The notes under the pieces were generated by a model. It made no database searches. It saw only the letters and a list, made by a program, of their open reading frames with translations, and was not told where the DNA came from. Positions 10,600 through 21,471 of a DNA stretch of 64,000 bases are shown piece by piece (the first letter of the stretch is position 1; each line of letters opens with the position of its first letter). This DNA is from Norana najaformis (lineage: Eukaryota; Annelida; Clitellata; Crassiclitellata; Hormogastridae). The position numbers and the translations under genes are program-made. The stretch is taken from assembly GCA_964023275.1 (NCBI GenBank), contig OZ029918.1, forward strand, positions 17,109,861 through 17,173,860. Direction: 5' to 3'.

Positions 10600-11630
10600 T
10601 CAAAATGCTTAGCTACCTACCTATGGCCAGCTAATCTCTAAACTATATAGACAATTTATTAGACTTCCTCCCCACTTGGAGATCTGTCTTGGAGTTCAAT
10701 TTTCTTCCAGTCCCTTGCATGAAAGTTCACAGTTTGGATTCTGAAGTGAAACCGTGCACTTGTCCTTTGGCTTTTGATGTGATTCGAATATGGCGACGCC
10801 AGCAGATGTCTTCTTCTCGAACACAGTACATCAACGATTGGAGATTAATCCTTCGCAATCGTTTCTCGTGGTCAGTTCACTGACCCTCCAACTTCATTCG
10901 ATGACAGTTACACCGATTATTCGTAACTTTTGACAAGTTAAACGAGCATAGTTCAACGACCTTGTGTTGAGATGAAGATTCGCAGTTCCTACAGCCACTT
11001 CTTGGCTACGGATTACATCCACAGTTCAATTTTCGACCGATTCAACGAACTTTCGATCGGTGAGTCATTGGACTTACTTTGTCGCAATTAAGACTCTATT
11101 ATCCGCAAATTACACAGGAATTAGTTACCCTTAAATAACTGGAAAACTTGACTTTTCCACACGAGTAATATGAAGGCAATTCAAACGATCTTAACACCTC
11201 CATTGCTCAACACAAGACTGCTGATTTTCAATATTCTTTCATTTAAATACCTGTCATAGATCGTCTGCTCGAAGCGTGACGTATACATCATATGTGGTGA
11301 AAACACAATCACCCAATCTGGTTTCCATGGTAAACAGCTAGAATCCTTCAATTCTGCAGATTCACTGTCTATAGTTTCCCCATTTGCACAGAAACGGCTC
11401 AGTCAATACAATCAACTAAAATTAACCCACTAAAATCTAATTATTTACCCAAGCTGGCCATCTGTCAACAATAAAATCCTGCCTACACTATACCTGGCCG
11501 GCTAATCTTAAATCTATAATATTAACAAGCTACTCAATCTAGTCTGTACACTAACCTTGACACTAATAAGTATGTACACAGAACACAAGATAACTTAATC
11601 AATTGCACAATAAATGGAGGTTTGCTACAC
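10600..11630 (-). repeat. 1-kb repeat family, copy A (possible solo LTR)
   Basis: This block matches 47870-48890 in opposite orientation. Shared islands in the same order include AGCCGGCCAG, GGCCAG, GTACATACTTA, TGTATTGACT, GGGGA(A/G)G(G/A)AG and a GCTGGCC near the far end. No coding sequence is present. Its length and lack of ORFs would suit a solo LTR of a Ty3-like element, but no TG...CA ends or target duplication were established. It lies between the LINE tail and the N-terminal half of the Polinton capsid gene. The stretch 10299-10600 holds nothing recognisable except a short ATGCTATATAAAT motif resembling LINE tails. Confidence 0.5.
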
Positions 11631-11654
11631 ACAGGTACCTTGATCTTGCTCTCA

Positions 11655-12000
11655 TTATGGTTCATGAGCATGCTCTAGTACTTCAGTGTTGAAATAACAT
11701 GTGGCATGAACCATGACAGTTTTGTCAGTGAAATCTGCCATTGGCACTGCACCATCTTGGAAGATAGCATCAGCGTCGGCTTGCCAACTCAGCAGCACAG
11801 TCTGTTTGATTCCATAAGCAACCTTATGGTAGTTGTCGCAGAAGCCAAACAAGTGTCTCAGCAGGATGACAAAGAAGAACATATCAGTGGGATTTGGCCT
11901 ACCAAGGATCGGCTGTTCACACACCTCACAGCCAAGATTCACAGCTGCTGCTACCTCGGTTGTGTCTTTTTGCCATGAAACTGGGGCCCAACAGTCCATT
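11655..12000 (-). pseudogene. Double-jelly-roll capsid protein, N-terminal half
   Basis: On the minus strand the frame contains FFFVILLRHLFGFCDNYHKV, then YGIKQTVLLSW and ADADAIFQDG. This is a typical run in the first jelly roll of Polinton/adintovirus capsid-like proteins (family comparison, not a database result). The similarity fades near 11690, before the inserted repeat. The C-terminal half is at 6614-7150. Together the halves lack a central part of unknown size. Confidence 0.55.
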
Positions 12001-12179
12001 AAGGAACATCCCAGTTCTGGAGGCTGTTTTGTAACGCATGTTGAAGACTCGCTGGTCTCTTGGGTAGAAGATGGATGCTAAGTTCACTATGGTCTGCTAC
12101 GGCCCTAGGGGATACTGACATGGTTGTGAAGAAGCTGGCTTTCACCAAAAAGGACTTAGAGGCTGCTGCCCATTTGTGG

Positions 12180-14345
12180 CTACAGAAGCAAGCCATGTTG
12201 CAAATCTGTCTGCCTGCACTGCATACCATGCCCAAATTTTGGTGAGGGTAGGGTCTGCAATGTGTGCAACATTGCCCAGCCGTACACGTTGGCATCCAAG
12301 TACATAATCCAGCTGGTTGGCTTTGTGGGGTTGTAGTCAGGGCATTGTGGGTTGTTAGCTGTGCCACATGGACACCATTGAGATCCCACCTCGAAGCCCT
12401 CGCTTAACGAACAGGTGCATGTCGATGTTGGTGAGAATTTCGAGCATGACTTTTGTCTTTTTTCAGCAACACATCCCAAGCCGTCCTGGCAGGAAATAGT
12501 GCACAGGGTCGAGGCTGTAGTTTGTCAATGCCATTTGTCAGAACGTCTTGAAGATGCTGGCCAAGAGTAGGACATCAGTGCAGAGATATAGATCGTAATA
12601 GTCACCCGGAGTCTTGCAGCTGAACATCTCCCATACTTGCTGAGCATGCTAGTAGTCTGCATCGGATATGCCCTTGCGAGTTAGCTTTGCTGTAGAAGGC
12701 CTCCTTTGGTGAGGGTTATGCCTCGTCGAATCGGCGATGGTCATTGATGTACTCATATGGATAGATCCCCTTGCAGCGCAGCAAGCCCAGTTGCTCTGCC
12801 GGGCTATGGGATTGTGTGATCTGCAGATCGACTGGCAAATTGCCCACCAGCTTGTCTAGTGAGCTGTTCAGAAACTGGAGGCTATAGATGATCAGCAACT
12901 GCTTGAGGCTGAATGTCATGTACTTCTCCATGTTATTGGGGATGCAGCTGATTTTCTGGTCCTGTGCCACTTTACAACCTCCCATCGTGTGCATCAGAAG
13001 GTGGCCATCATAGCTGTGTAGGTTGTGAAAGACCATTGGCACTTTGCACTTGTTGGGGTATATGAGCAGCTTGAGGTTGCTGGCATTGTGAGCGGCCCCG
13101 TGGTACTTGCCGGTGGTATGGCAGTGGTCGAGGTCTTTGTCACCGTGGAGTAGAACACCACAGATACGGCACTCAGTGGCTGTGCTGAAAGCTGGGCGAT
13201 CGTCTTCTGATTGCTGCTATTTTGCTGTCTTGCGCGCTTGGATGGTCTCCAGTTCAGTCTGTAGGTGTTGCAGGGACACCTGTATAGCATCTTCTCCATG
13301 ATAGAGAATCAGCGTGCGTGTCTTGCCATCACAGCGGACCACAACTTATTTACTTAGCAGAAACTGCATGGTTTCTGCGTGGCGATGAGTTGCTGCTCTT
13401 GTTGGTGCCGTTTGTAGCACATTCCACTGGGATATTCAGCACCTCAAAATCCGCATAGATGATGTTTGATAGATCTGGGACCATAAGATGTTCTTGCCTG
13501 TCTCTGGCATCGCAATTCACTGCGGCTTCTCACCAATGCCCTTGCAATCCTTGGTGGGGTTTCCAGTAGTGCCTCGGTGGAGAAGATGTCCATACAGTGA
13601 TGGCATGAGTGCTTCCTGTGTTTGTAGCCTCTGTTTTTATACATCATGTGGGCCAGGTCCTTGATCCACACATTATGTTGGCCCACCATTCCACCTGAAC
13701 ACGCTTACGGCTACGACCGGTTCTGGTGTTCAATGGGTTGATACTCAGAGCTGTGGCAGAATGTATGCGGGAGTCTTGAAGTAACTGCAGGCGCAGAAGA
13801 GTTGATACTGGGCTGTACCTAGATCCATCACCTCAATTCTCTTGAGTCTCCACTCTGACCCTTCATTTGTGTACTCTTGCAGGTCCCTCGGCATCTGCAC
13901 CTTTGCTGCCTCAAGCACATCTTGGATGGTGCTCACATTGAGGACAGGGAACCACATAGACACAGAAGTATGATGTTGTTGTGATTGTGTCGGGCTTCTT
14001 GAGTTTGACCATGAGGACCATTGTGAATTTCTGTCCACCATGGCAGACCGAGGCTCATTCCATCAGATCCCAAGAAGCTGGCATCATAACACTTAGGAAT
14101 GCCAGTACATCTCCCTCTAGTGTGTGCCCCAATGACATGTTGGTGCAGTAGTTGCAAAAGATGCCTCTTGCGTTAGTCAAGTAATACCGCAGTAGTTCGT
14201 GTTGATCCTGCCTATGGAGAGGATCAAACTCTTCCAAGATGGTTTTCCTTTTTCTCTTCTTAGTTTTTTGAGGCAGAATGGAAGGTTGGCATTGAGGTGG
14301 AATCAGCAGCTTCCAGAATAGGCTGAACCAGGACATTCTACACAT
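12180..14345 (-). pseudogene. Protein-primed DNA polymerase B of the Polinton
   Basis: Many short minus-strand frames carry family features in order. From the N-terminal side these are: an uncertain leader with a basic patch (14055-14345); a segment with VWIKDLAHMMY and a following Cys/His cluster (13560-13685); an endonuclease-VII-like CRICG...DHCHTTGKYHG...N block (13090-13180); VFHNLHSYDGHLL (exonuclease motif II, near 13000-13040); SCIPNNMEKYMTFSL (near 12910); YPYEYI (near 12750); [16 protein letters not shown] (exonuclease motif III, near 12555-12605); and YLDANVYGWAM (palm motif A region, near 12280-12305). Palm motifs B and C were not found, so the C-terminal third appears deleted. 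In intact elements this enzyme copies the linear genome from a protein primer. Confidence 0.75.
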
Positions 14346-14394
14346 CGGTTCAGGGGGATCTCGCCGTTCCTCTAGCTCAAACTGCCACCGCTTA

Positions 14395-14515
14395 GCGCCG
14401 CAGCTTTGCTTTTGCTGGCCCTGCTTCTTGGAATGACTTACCTGTCAACCTTCGATAGGAGCTTCTCTCCCTCTCCCCCCCTTTTCTGTAAGCGCTTGAA
14501 GACCGTATTATTCCC
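14395..14515 (+). pseudogene. Short 3' fragment of a LINE ORF2
   Basis: The plus strand encodes SFAFAGPASWNDLPVNLR, then, after a stop, a KRLKTVLF ending. The WNxLP box and the LKTxLF end are shared with the other LINE fragments in this window. It is a 5'-truncated insertion inside the Polinton, between the polymerase remnant and the right terminal repeat. Confidence 0.6.
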
Positions 14516-14571
14516 CAGTTCTGGGACAGGCCAGGAGCGCCTCTGATGAGGCTACCTTGAAGCAGCTCTAA

Positions 14572-14706
14572 CTTCTGGGCCATCTCCCACGATGCCCACT
14601 GCTCTGCCTGCCCGGCAGCGGCATGTTTGGGCTCGGCCTCATGAGGGCTCAGCTGCTAAGTGGCCCCAAACTGCAACCCCAAGTGGCCCACTAGTTTGCA
14701 TCTACT
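14572..14706 (-). repeat. Polinton terminal inverted repeat, right
   Basis: Reverse complement starts AGTAGATGCAAACTAGTGG and matches 3190-3330. The flanking AATTT at 14707-14711 repeats the left flank. Confidence 0.85.
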
Positions 14707-14711
14707 AATTT

Positions 14712-15259
14712 GTGTCCAGTTTTTGAAAAAAAAAATTTACCCAAAGTTCCCCACCACACCACACCTGCACACATACACAGGAATACGACCACAACATCAT
14801 AAACTCTGCATCATGCACAGCAGCAGGGCAACAAGAATAACACAACTGGTCAGACACCCAGAGAGGAAAACAGACTGACTTTCTTTGTCAAATATTAGGT
14901 GGCTCTGAATAGAACCAGTTGTGAATTCTTGAGTGTGTTAGATTGACAGTGGATGATAACTTTGAATAAGGCTGGAGCTTTCTGGATTGACTCCTCTTTG
15001 TCAGCAGGCTGGACTGAACAGTTATGGGAAGACAATTTAGCATTGAAAATTTCGCAGTTGTTTTATTGTGCTATGCAGTCATGTGTAGGTACCAGTTCAG
15101 GGCCATGAATCTATCCCTTGTATACTATCCCTGAAATCCAGAGGACATTGAGCAAGGGATTGGTTGATGAGCAGTCATGTTCCTGTGGTTGGATCTTGTA
15201 GCCCATGATGATATTGATGCTGACAAATGCATGCATATGTGGAAAAGTAGGGTTCCATT
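14712..15259. other. No recognisable gene
   Basis: Low-complexity A/C-rich sequence near 14720-14780 is followed by unassigned sequence. No motif supports a gene. Confidence 0.5.
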
Positions 15260-15770
15260 TTGTTTGCCTGCTTGCTGTGCAACTGACCTACTTGCTCAGC
15301 ATACGGATCAGTCTGTTCAAGTAACACATAAAAAACTGTCATCTAAAAACAGTGATAAACTCCAAAATGGTGCATCATTGGCTAGTTCTCCACAGATGTC
15401 TGCAAATGGATCTGATACCTCTTCAATCCAGTCTATTTTGCCCAAGTTATCAACATCAATTCTGTGTGACCCATTTTCACGTTCCAACAGCGTATATCGA
15501 ATGCCATCTCTGAATTCTGTATAGATATTCGGTATTGATGTTGGAATTGACTTCAGACAAAGCCACTTCACTGCCATCATGTAATCCACCAAATAGGTTT
15601 TCACTGTCAATGTATTGAAACTGCCATCATCAGATGTTAATTCCTCAAGAATTCACTGAACTTAATCGTCAGAAAGACCATGCCTTGCCATCTTTGTTCA
15701 TTTAAATATGTGATTTAAATATGTGATTCGATTGGTTGATTTTTATGTTTATGTCCAAATGCTAAAAATA
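15260..15770 (-). pseudogene. piggyBac-like transposase, N-terminal remnant (copy 2)
   Basis: Aligned with copy 1, this segment shares the DNA words CAGTCTGTTCAAG/CAGCTAGCACATAAAAAA, GATTCRATTGGTTGATTTT and ATGTTTATG. The protein continues further, with GKIDWIEEVSDPFADICGEL followed by SLFLDDSFL, a pattern like the start of the piggyBac transposase core. Frame breaks are frequent. It has the same orientation as copy 1 and lies 13.9 kb away, on the other side of the Polinton. Confidence 0.5.
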
Positions 15771-16305
15771 CCTTCCTCTCTTATTTTTATGCAAAAAAAA
15801 ACATCTTGGACTAAAGGATGTAAAGTTTGAAAAATATACTATTTGTGGTAAGCCAAGAACCATCTAGATAGCAGTGCCTGCTCATTGACTTCTGCTGCCT
15901 GCTCATCAGCACCCTTGTGGTGCCTTTGAGTGACTGATAGCTGGAAATGAGTTAAACAACAGGTGTTTTAGAAATGAGCTAATCAGCCTGTCACCTTCTT
16001 TGTTCCACAGATGCTTGAAATCTGTTCTGTTCGACTGTGGGTCTTTTCTGACTGATTAGGAGCACTACTGATGAGTTTGTTCTTGAAGTTGCACTTTATA
16101 AGTCTTTATTTATGTTATGTTTTGTTATGTTGCAAATCTTTAAAATTAAGAAGTGCAAAAACTTTTATTTCAAGAGATTTTTACCAGATAATCGTAACAG
16201 TGCTATGAGAACTGTACAGGTGATTTTGCTTTGCCAAATACAGTTATTGGTGTTCGGACCTGGTGAAACATTTGTGCCACTAATGAAATAGAGGTCCATC
16301 TAATG
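15771..16305. other. No recognisable gene
   Basis: Nothing beyond an imperfect CTGCTCATYR duplication near 15878-15915 was seen. Confidence 0.5.
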
Positions 16306-16379
16306 CAGACATATCAAACATGCGCGGGCCACATGCGGCCCGAGCTGTGGTTGTGTGCAGCCCGGCAGCTCGATCAAAG

Positions 16380-17001
16380 CGTAATGGGTCAGCTCTTACC
16401 AAAGACATGGCACAAACTGTAGCCTGTTCTCTGGTCTGCTCTTGCCTCAATTATGCCAATGTGGTTTTTACAGGTATCTCAAATCTTGAACTCAGAAACT
16501 TCAACGCATCCAAAATTCCCCGGCGTGTGGTGCTGCGTGCACCTCCTTACACAAATTCCTTAGCTCTATTAAGCCAGCTGCATTGGCTTCCTGTGGTATT
16601 CCGGATAAGATTTAAACTAGCCTGTTTGACCTACAAAACTCTTACTATGAGCACTCCTACCTACTTTCAGTCTCTAATCTCTCCTTACATCCCTCCCCGC
16701 AGCCTACGTTCTTCAGGTACGGGTCTCTTGGCTGAGCCACGATGCAGACCTGTCCTGGACTCTCGTGCATTCCACACCGCTGCCCCGAAGGAATGGAACC
16801 GTCTACCAATGTTTCTCCAAAGTTCGAACTACTTTCCTTATTTCAAGAAATGCCTGAAAACTCACTATTTCTCACTGGCTTTCAAACATCTGGATATCTA
16901 ACTCTTTCACTTGGCAACTGACTATCCGTGCCTCCGAGTCGCATTTCAGTGTGGCTTTGCACACTTTACAAATTTTCGTAATAATAATAATAACAATAAT
17001 G
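16380..17001 (+). pseudogene. LINE ORF2 C-terminal fragment with (AAT)n tail
   Basis: The frame to 16901 encodes a reverse transcriptase C-terminus: NYANVVFTGI, LSQLHWLPV, RIRFKLACLTYKTL, then a KEWNRLP box and a LKTHYF end. After the stop there is a short 3' UTR and an AATAATAATAATAACAATAAT-type tail at 16979-17001. The first 20 codons of the open frame belong to the hAT element, so the apparent fusion is an accident of insertion. Confidence 0.7.
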
Positions 17002-17570
17002 GGTCACCCGTGCAGGCACGTAGAGACCTGCTTTCAAGCCAAGCTACAACTCTGGACAAACCAACTAAGAAAGGAAAGTCTGGTACATTTTGACACCTGC
17101 CGGGAACTGAGAAATATGAAGCCCGGAATGTTTTTTCCAGATACATATCCCAACTTGAATTATTAAGAGATGAATTCAACAAGAGATTTGGTGACTTCAG
17201 GCTTTAGGAGCAAGACTTTCTCGCTGGTCGTATCTTCTTATTTGTACAATGCTGAAAATGCAGCCGATTATATTCAACTGGAGCTCACAGAATTGCAGTC
17301 CGATTCCATGATGAAGACAAAATAAGAAGTTGGAGTCCCCAAGTTTTATAGGTATTTGCCAGATCAATATGTAGAAATGCACAAGTTTGCTTCCAAGATT
17401 CTTGCTATGTTTGCTGGCACATACATGTGTGAACAGCTGTTTTCTCGCATGAAACCTACAAAGACACCTCACTGATCAAGGCTCACTGACGAGCATCTGT
17501 CATCCGTCATGAAAGTTGCTGCTGCTCGTGAACTGCAACCAGATATAGAAGGACTTCTTGTAGCGTAAAA
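17002..17570 (+). pseudogene. hAT transposase C-terminal domain
   Basis: In changing frames the sequence reads FQAKLQLWTNQL, HFDTCREL, then IQLELTELQSD near 17275, FYRYLPDQYVEMHKFASKIL near 17350 and FAGTYMCEQLFSRMKPTK near 17415, ending with SRLTDEHLSSVMKVAAA. This is the dimerisation region of hAT transposases of the type also found in GTF2IRD2- and ZBED5-like genes. At least three frame or stop lesions are present. It was split from its upstream part by the LINE fragment. Confidence 0.7.
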
Positions 17571-17907
17571 CAGATGTCAAACATCAGGACAGAAAGAGTA
17601 AAAAAACTGTGCAAAAACTGTGGCAGAAAAATTGTCAACAAAGTGTTTAATTAACGATGTAACATTTCAAAATTGAAATAATAAAGAAAAGTTTTTAAAA
17701 TATCTCCAATTACCATTTATATCTGTCAAATTACAAATGTTCATTTTTGCTATTTACTCTTCATATCGTAATAATGCTATATTTCGAAAATAAAATGAAT
17801 GTTCACAACGATCTTTATCTTTTAAATTAGGCCCACTGTAGTGTGGCCCGCGGATGACGACGCGATTGCCTTAGTGGCCCATCCATAGACGAGTTTGACA
17901 TGCCTGA

Positions 17908-19332
17908 GTTTTGATTTTACAAAAGTTTGCCATTTGGAATTGCTGCATTTAAAATAAAGGAGTGACTTGCAGTCTGGAAAATACATATGAAATTGTTTAG
18001 TGGCCTTTGTGATTGTGCTTCTGAGTTGAAATCCTGAATATAACTTGACATGGTAAGCAGTTTTGAAGCTGTAACCACTAATGATACTGTAATGTAAACC
18101 TGTACACCTGAGTACTGACTTCCTGTTAATGGATAACACATTTGCTGATGTCATCTGAAGGTGTCTACCATTTGAAGGAGTTAGCAAGGTAAGCTTATGG
18201 TTTCGGTCATTCATAACTGATACTTGTTCATTTTAGATACTTCTGTCAATTAACTGTTGTAGCATATTCATCCCTCTGAGTTGGCAGTGACTGATATTGA
18301 AAAAGAGAAGTCTTGGTTTCTGTTTTAGGGCAGCATCTACAAGAGTGATCCAGGTTCTACTCCTGGTATGTACGATTGAGCTACAACCTGTGGCTTGTCA
18401 ATGCAATACTTGCAGACGATGATGCGGTGACTTGGCCCTAACGTACAGTTACTGTTTAACTATTAGCCATTTCAAAGTTCAACAACATTTGTTGCCTGCT
18501 AAAATGTTTTTAAACATCATAATAATCAATTCTGTTTTGGATGTATTTTGCCAATCCAGTCTTAGCAGTTTTTGTTATTGTTTTCTGTCATTGGTTACTA
18601 TGTTACATGTTAGAAATAGATGTTTTTTTGTAACTTTCTTACCAGTGCAATGGATATGGCTAGCAGACAATGGTTTGCTCTAATATTTTGTAAGGGCTGT
18701 CAGTGAATTCAGTACTGATGTAGAGACTCCTGTTTATTGCTTCTGAGCAAAGTACCCAGAATTTTGGCAAAATTTGACTATGAGTTCAAATCTGCTGGGT
18801 TGCAGTTACAGTCACTTTATAGTTGTTTTTAGGCAGCTGTTAACCTGTTTGTTATGAATTTCTTTTTTATTGGCTTATATTAAGTGGACAGATTTGAGGC
18901 ACAATCAGTTGCTTTTTGGATTAGGTTTTGTTGCTGTTAAGGATGAGAGATAAATAAAGACATTGAAGTTTGAATTCTTTTGCAAAGAGCATTAGATATC
19001 TGTCTTGCATCTGAGCACAAATGTATTGATGTCATGTTAGATGAGTCACTTTAATAACTGCACCAGTCATTTGGTCTCTTTCTGCTAAACATGGATAACG
19101 ATCTCTTGTAAGTCGATACATATCATTTGGTATTTATGCTTACTTTAGGAGAATCTTCCTATTCTTGTTTTTAATGCAGCCTCCTTGTCTTCCTCCCTGT
19201 CTCCATCTTTCCTGTCTTGCCCGATGCTTTTCATCCCTCTCTTACCAGCGGTTATCCATCTGTCTTTGTGTTGGCCATTTGGTATATGCATTTTCAGCCA
19301 GCCTAATTACAGCCATAATGTGAGTATAGCAT
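17908..19332. other. No recognisable gene
   Basis: A 130-codon minus-strand frame (17822-18214) overlaps the hAT end and has no recognisable motif. The remainder is A+T-rich sequence with no supported feature. Confidence 0.5.
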
Positions 19333-21060
19333 TTTCATTCATTCATTCATTCATTCATTCATATCATTTATTGATCCCAATTCAAGAATGATACATGTTA
19401 CAAGCATATACAGTTGACAGGGATGCAAAAGGCACCCAGAAGGAACAGAAGTTCCATTTACTTAGAGTCACCTGTTACTCAGTAGCAGTGAGCTGGCTAT
19501 TAACATAGCCATAAGACAACACATCCCTTATATTAGCACAAAATCGATAGCTGTCAGAGAATAAAATAAAAAGGACAAATATTCTACTTCAGCTAAGCTG
19601 AATTGCCTTAGTAACTAAGTTAATATAGAAAACCAAAAATCTAACTAACTATTAAATGCACAATAACAACAGACTTTTAAGAACTGTCACTTCTGCTTCT
19701 TAAGTAGCTGCAAATTAGGCATTGAACGTATACTCATAGGGAGTGAGTTCCACAATGACGGACCCACACATAATTGCAAATAGCATTGTGTTCATATGGG
19801 CAAGGGTGTTATAGTAATGACCTTGGGATCGGGTAAAATAGGAGTGGCAGTCAGTGGAATTTGTTAAAATAGGTACTAAATATCAGATAGTGGTTTACCC
19901 TTGTACCTGTACATAAAGATGGACATTTGGTACTTGTATGTAGAGTGAGATTTCAAGTTAAAGTTTGAAAAGCAGTGTTCATGCCAGGCAAATTCTTAGC
20001 AACAATTCTAATTGAACATCATAGCAAAACAGGTAAACTTTTTAGTCGAGAATAGTAGTTAGAGGCCCAAACAAGATTATAATACAATAAGTAGAAGTAG
20101 ATCAAAGAGTAATAGAAAATAAGTTCAATAGAAAATTCTGGGGCAGAGCATAATGAACGCGAAACATTATTCCAATGCTTTTGGAAATTTTACGTGATAT
20201 ATGGTCCTTCCATGTTACAGAAGGTGACTGTCAATATAAACACCAAGAAATTTGCATGAGTTCACTTGTAAAATCTGTTGCTTATTGATACTGATATTTA
20301 TATTAATATTAGGTACTGGTTTCCTATGTGAACAAAACAGGATGAAGTTAATTTTGCTTAAATGCAAGGATAATCTGTTTGACTGAAACCAGACAGCAAC
20401 CAATATAAGTTTGTTATTAGTAAATAGACTCAGTCAAAACATTAAGGGATTTATGAGATTAAAAAATTTGTATCATCTCCAAACAGTATAAAATGAAGCA
20501 ATTTAAATGAATTAGGGAGGTCATTTATATATAACAATAATAATGTTGGCCCAAGAATTGAACCCTGTGGAACTCTGCAGTGAACCAATTTAATTTGGGA
20601 AAGTATACCATTACATAGCACCTGTTGTTGTCTGCTATCAAGATAGCTTCAAGCCAACACGACAGAAGTCCACATATTCCATAAAATTCAAGCTTGTTTA
20701 ATAAGATCAAGTGATTCACTATATCAAAAGGCTTTGGCCAATTCCAGAAAGATTCCAATCGAATACTGATGTTCATCAATGAATTGGGAGATTTTATCTT
20801 GCAGATCCAGTAGTGCCATTGAGGTAGATTGACCGGGTCAGAAGCCAGACTGGTTTGGATGTAAGATACTCATTTTATCAATGTGATGATATAGGCATTC
20901 GTACATCAATTTTTCAAAAAACTTTGAGAAAAATATGAAGTATAGAAAGTGGTCTATAGTTACTAATGTTTGCATGAGCTCCTGATTTGAAAACTGGAAT
21001 AACCTTTGCCAGCTTTATCCTGTTTGGTACATTTCATTTTGATTGATCCACGTGCTTCTG
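19333..21060 (-). pseudogene. 5'-truncated LINE reverse transcriptase
   Basis: Read on the minus strand from 21060, frames carry KVIPVFKSGAH, SNYRPLS-like and FDIVNHLILLNKLEFYGI (20680-20730) segments, then VPQGSILGP near 20550 and a FGDD catalytic box near 20470. NRLSLHLSKINFILFCSHRK and CKFLGVYIDSHL follow (20215-20403). The 3' end is GATCAATAAATGATATGAAT followed by (GAAT)n at 19333-19362. Stops are frequent. The protein differs from the LINE at 7190-10298, so this is another family. Confidence 0.75.
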
Positions 21061-21471
21061 TGTGGAAGCTGTGGAGAGTTGGCCTGCCTGGTAGGAATTG
21101 GATTAAGGATAAGGCTAGATAATAGCTCATTCATTAAATACCTGTTTCAACAATAGTTGTTAGTTTGTGATTAGGAAGTAGAAGCACTTTGCAGTTTGGC
21201 TTTCAGCTTGGGATTCCAAATGAATGTTATGAATATGTGCTTATTGTGGAATGGCACTTTGGTCTAAAATTCTTTTTTCTGATCATTATAATTTTAAGAT
21301 GCTAGTTTTTACTGATCCTTTACTTTATCTGTCCAGCTAAGACTTGAATTATAAGTGACAGTACAATATATGTGGTGTTAAATTGTGGTTTCAAACCGTA
21401 TTCTTTCGTCATTTTTATCTTTACTTGTCTTCTTATGGGTGGACCTGAACAAGACAAAATCAGTCTACAAC

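Larger units (their letters stand above)
3185..14711. mobile_element. Decayed Polinton/Maverick (adintovirus-like) element
   Basis: The left end at 3190 and the right end at 14706 are inverted copies starting AGTAGATGCAAACTAGTGG, and homology continues inward for about 140 bp. Both ends are flanked by AATTT (3185-3189 and 14707-14711), a 5-bp candidate target duplication. Polintons normally start with AG and make 6-bp duplications, so this is one base short. Between the ends are remnants of a deoxynucleoside kinase (+), an unassigned gene (+), a hydrophobic protein (-), a fibre-repeat protein (-), a double-jelly-roll capsid protein (-) and a protein-primed DNA polymerase B (-). Integrase, packaging ATPase and protease were not found. 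The span includes a LINE and a 1-kb repeat inserted later. All genes carry stops and frameshifts, so the copy is dead. Confidence 0.85.
16306..17907 (+). mobile_element. hAT element remnant with a nested LINE fragment
   Basis: The left end CAGACATATCAAAC and the reverse complement of the right end CAGGCATGTCAAAC match at 12 of 14 bases, and both ends are followed by GGGCCACA/GGGCCACT words. The 5-prime end of the transposase is gone, and its C-terminal part remains at 17002-17570. A LINE fragment interrupts the element. No clean 8-bp target duplication was found. Confidence 0.6.

Noticed and set aside
16320..16901. A 193-codon protein starting MRGPHAARAVVVC
   Set aside because: The first part is hAT terminal sequence and the rest is a LINE reverse transcriptase C-terminus; the fusion results from insertion.
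18300..18380. tRNA or tRNA-derived SINE (GGTTCTACTCC resembling a B box)
   Set aside because: No A box at the right distance and no cloverleaf could be formed.
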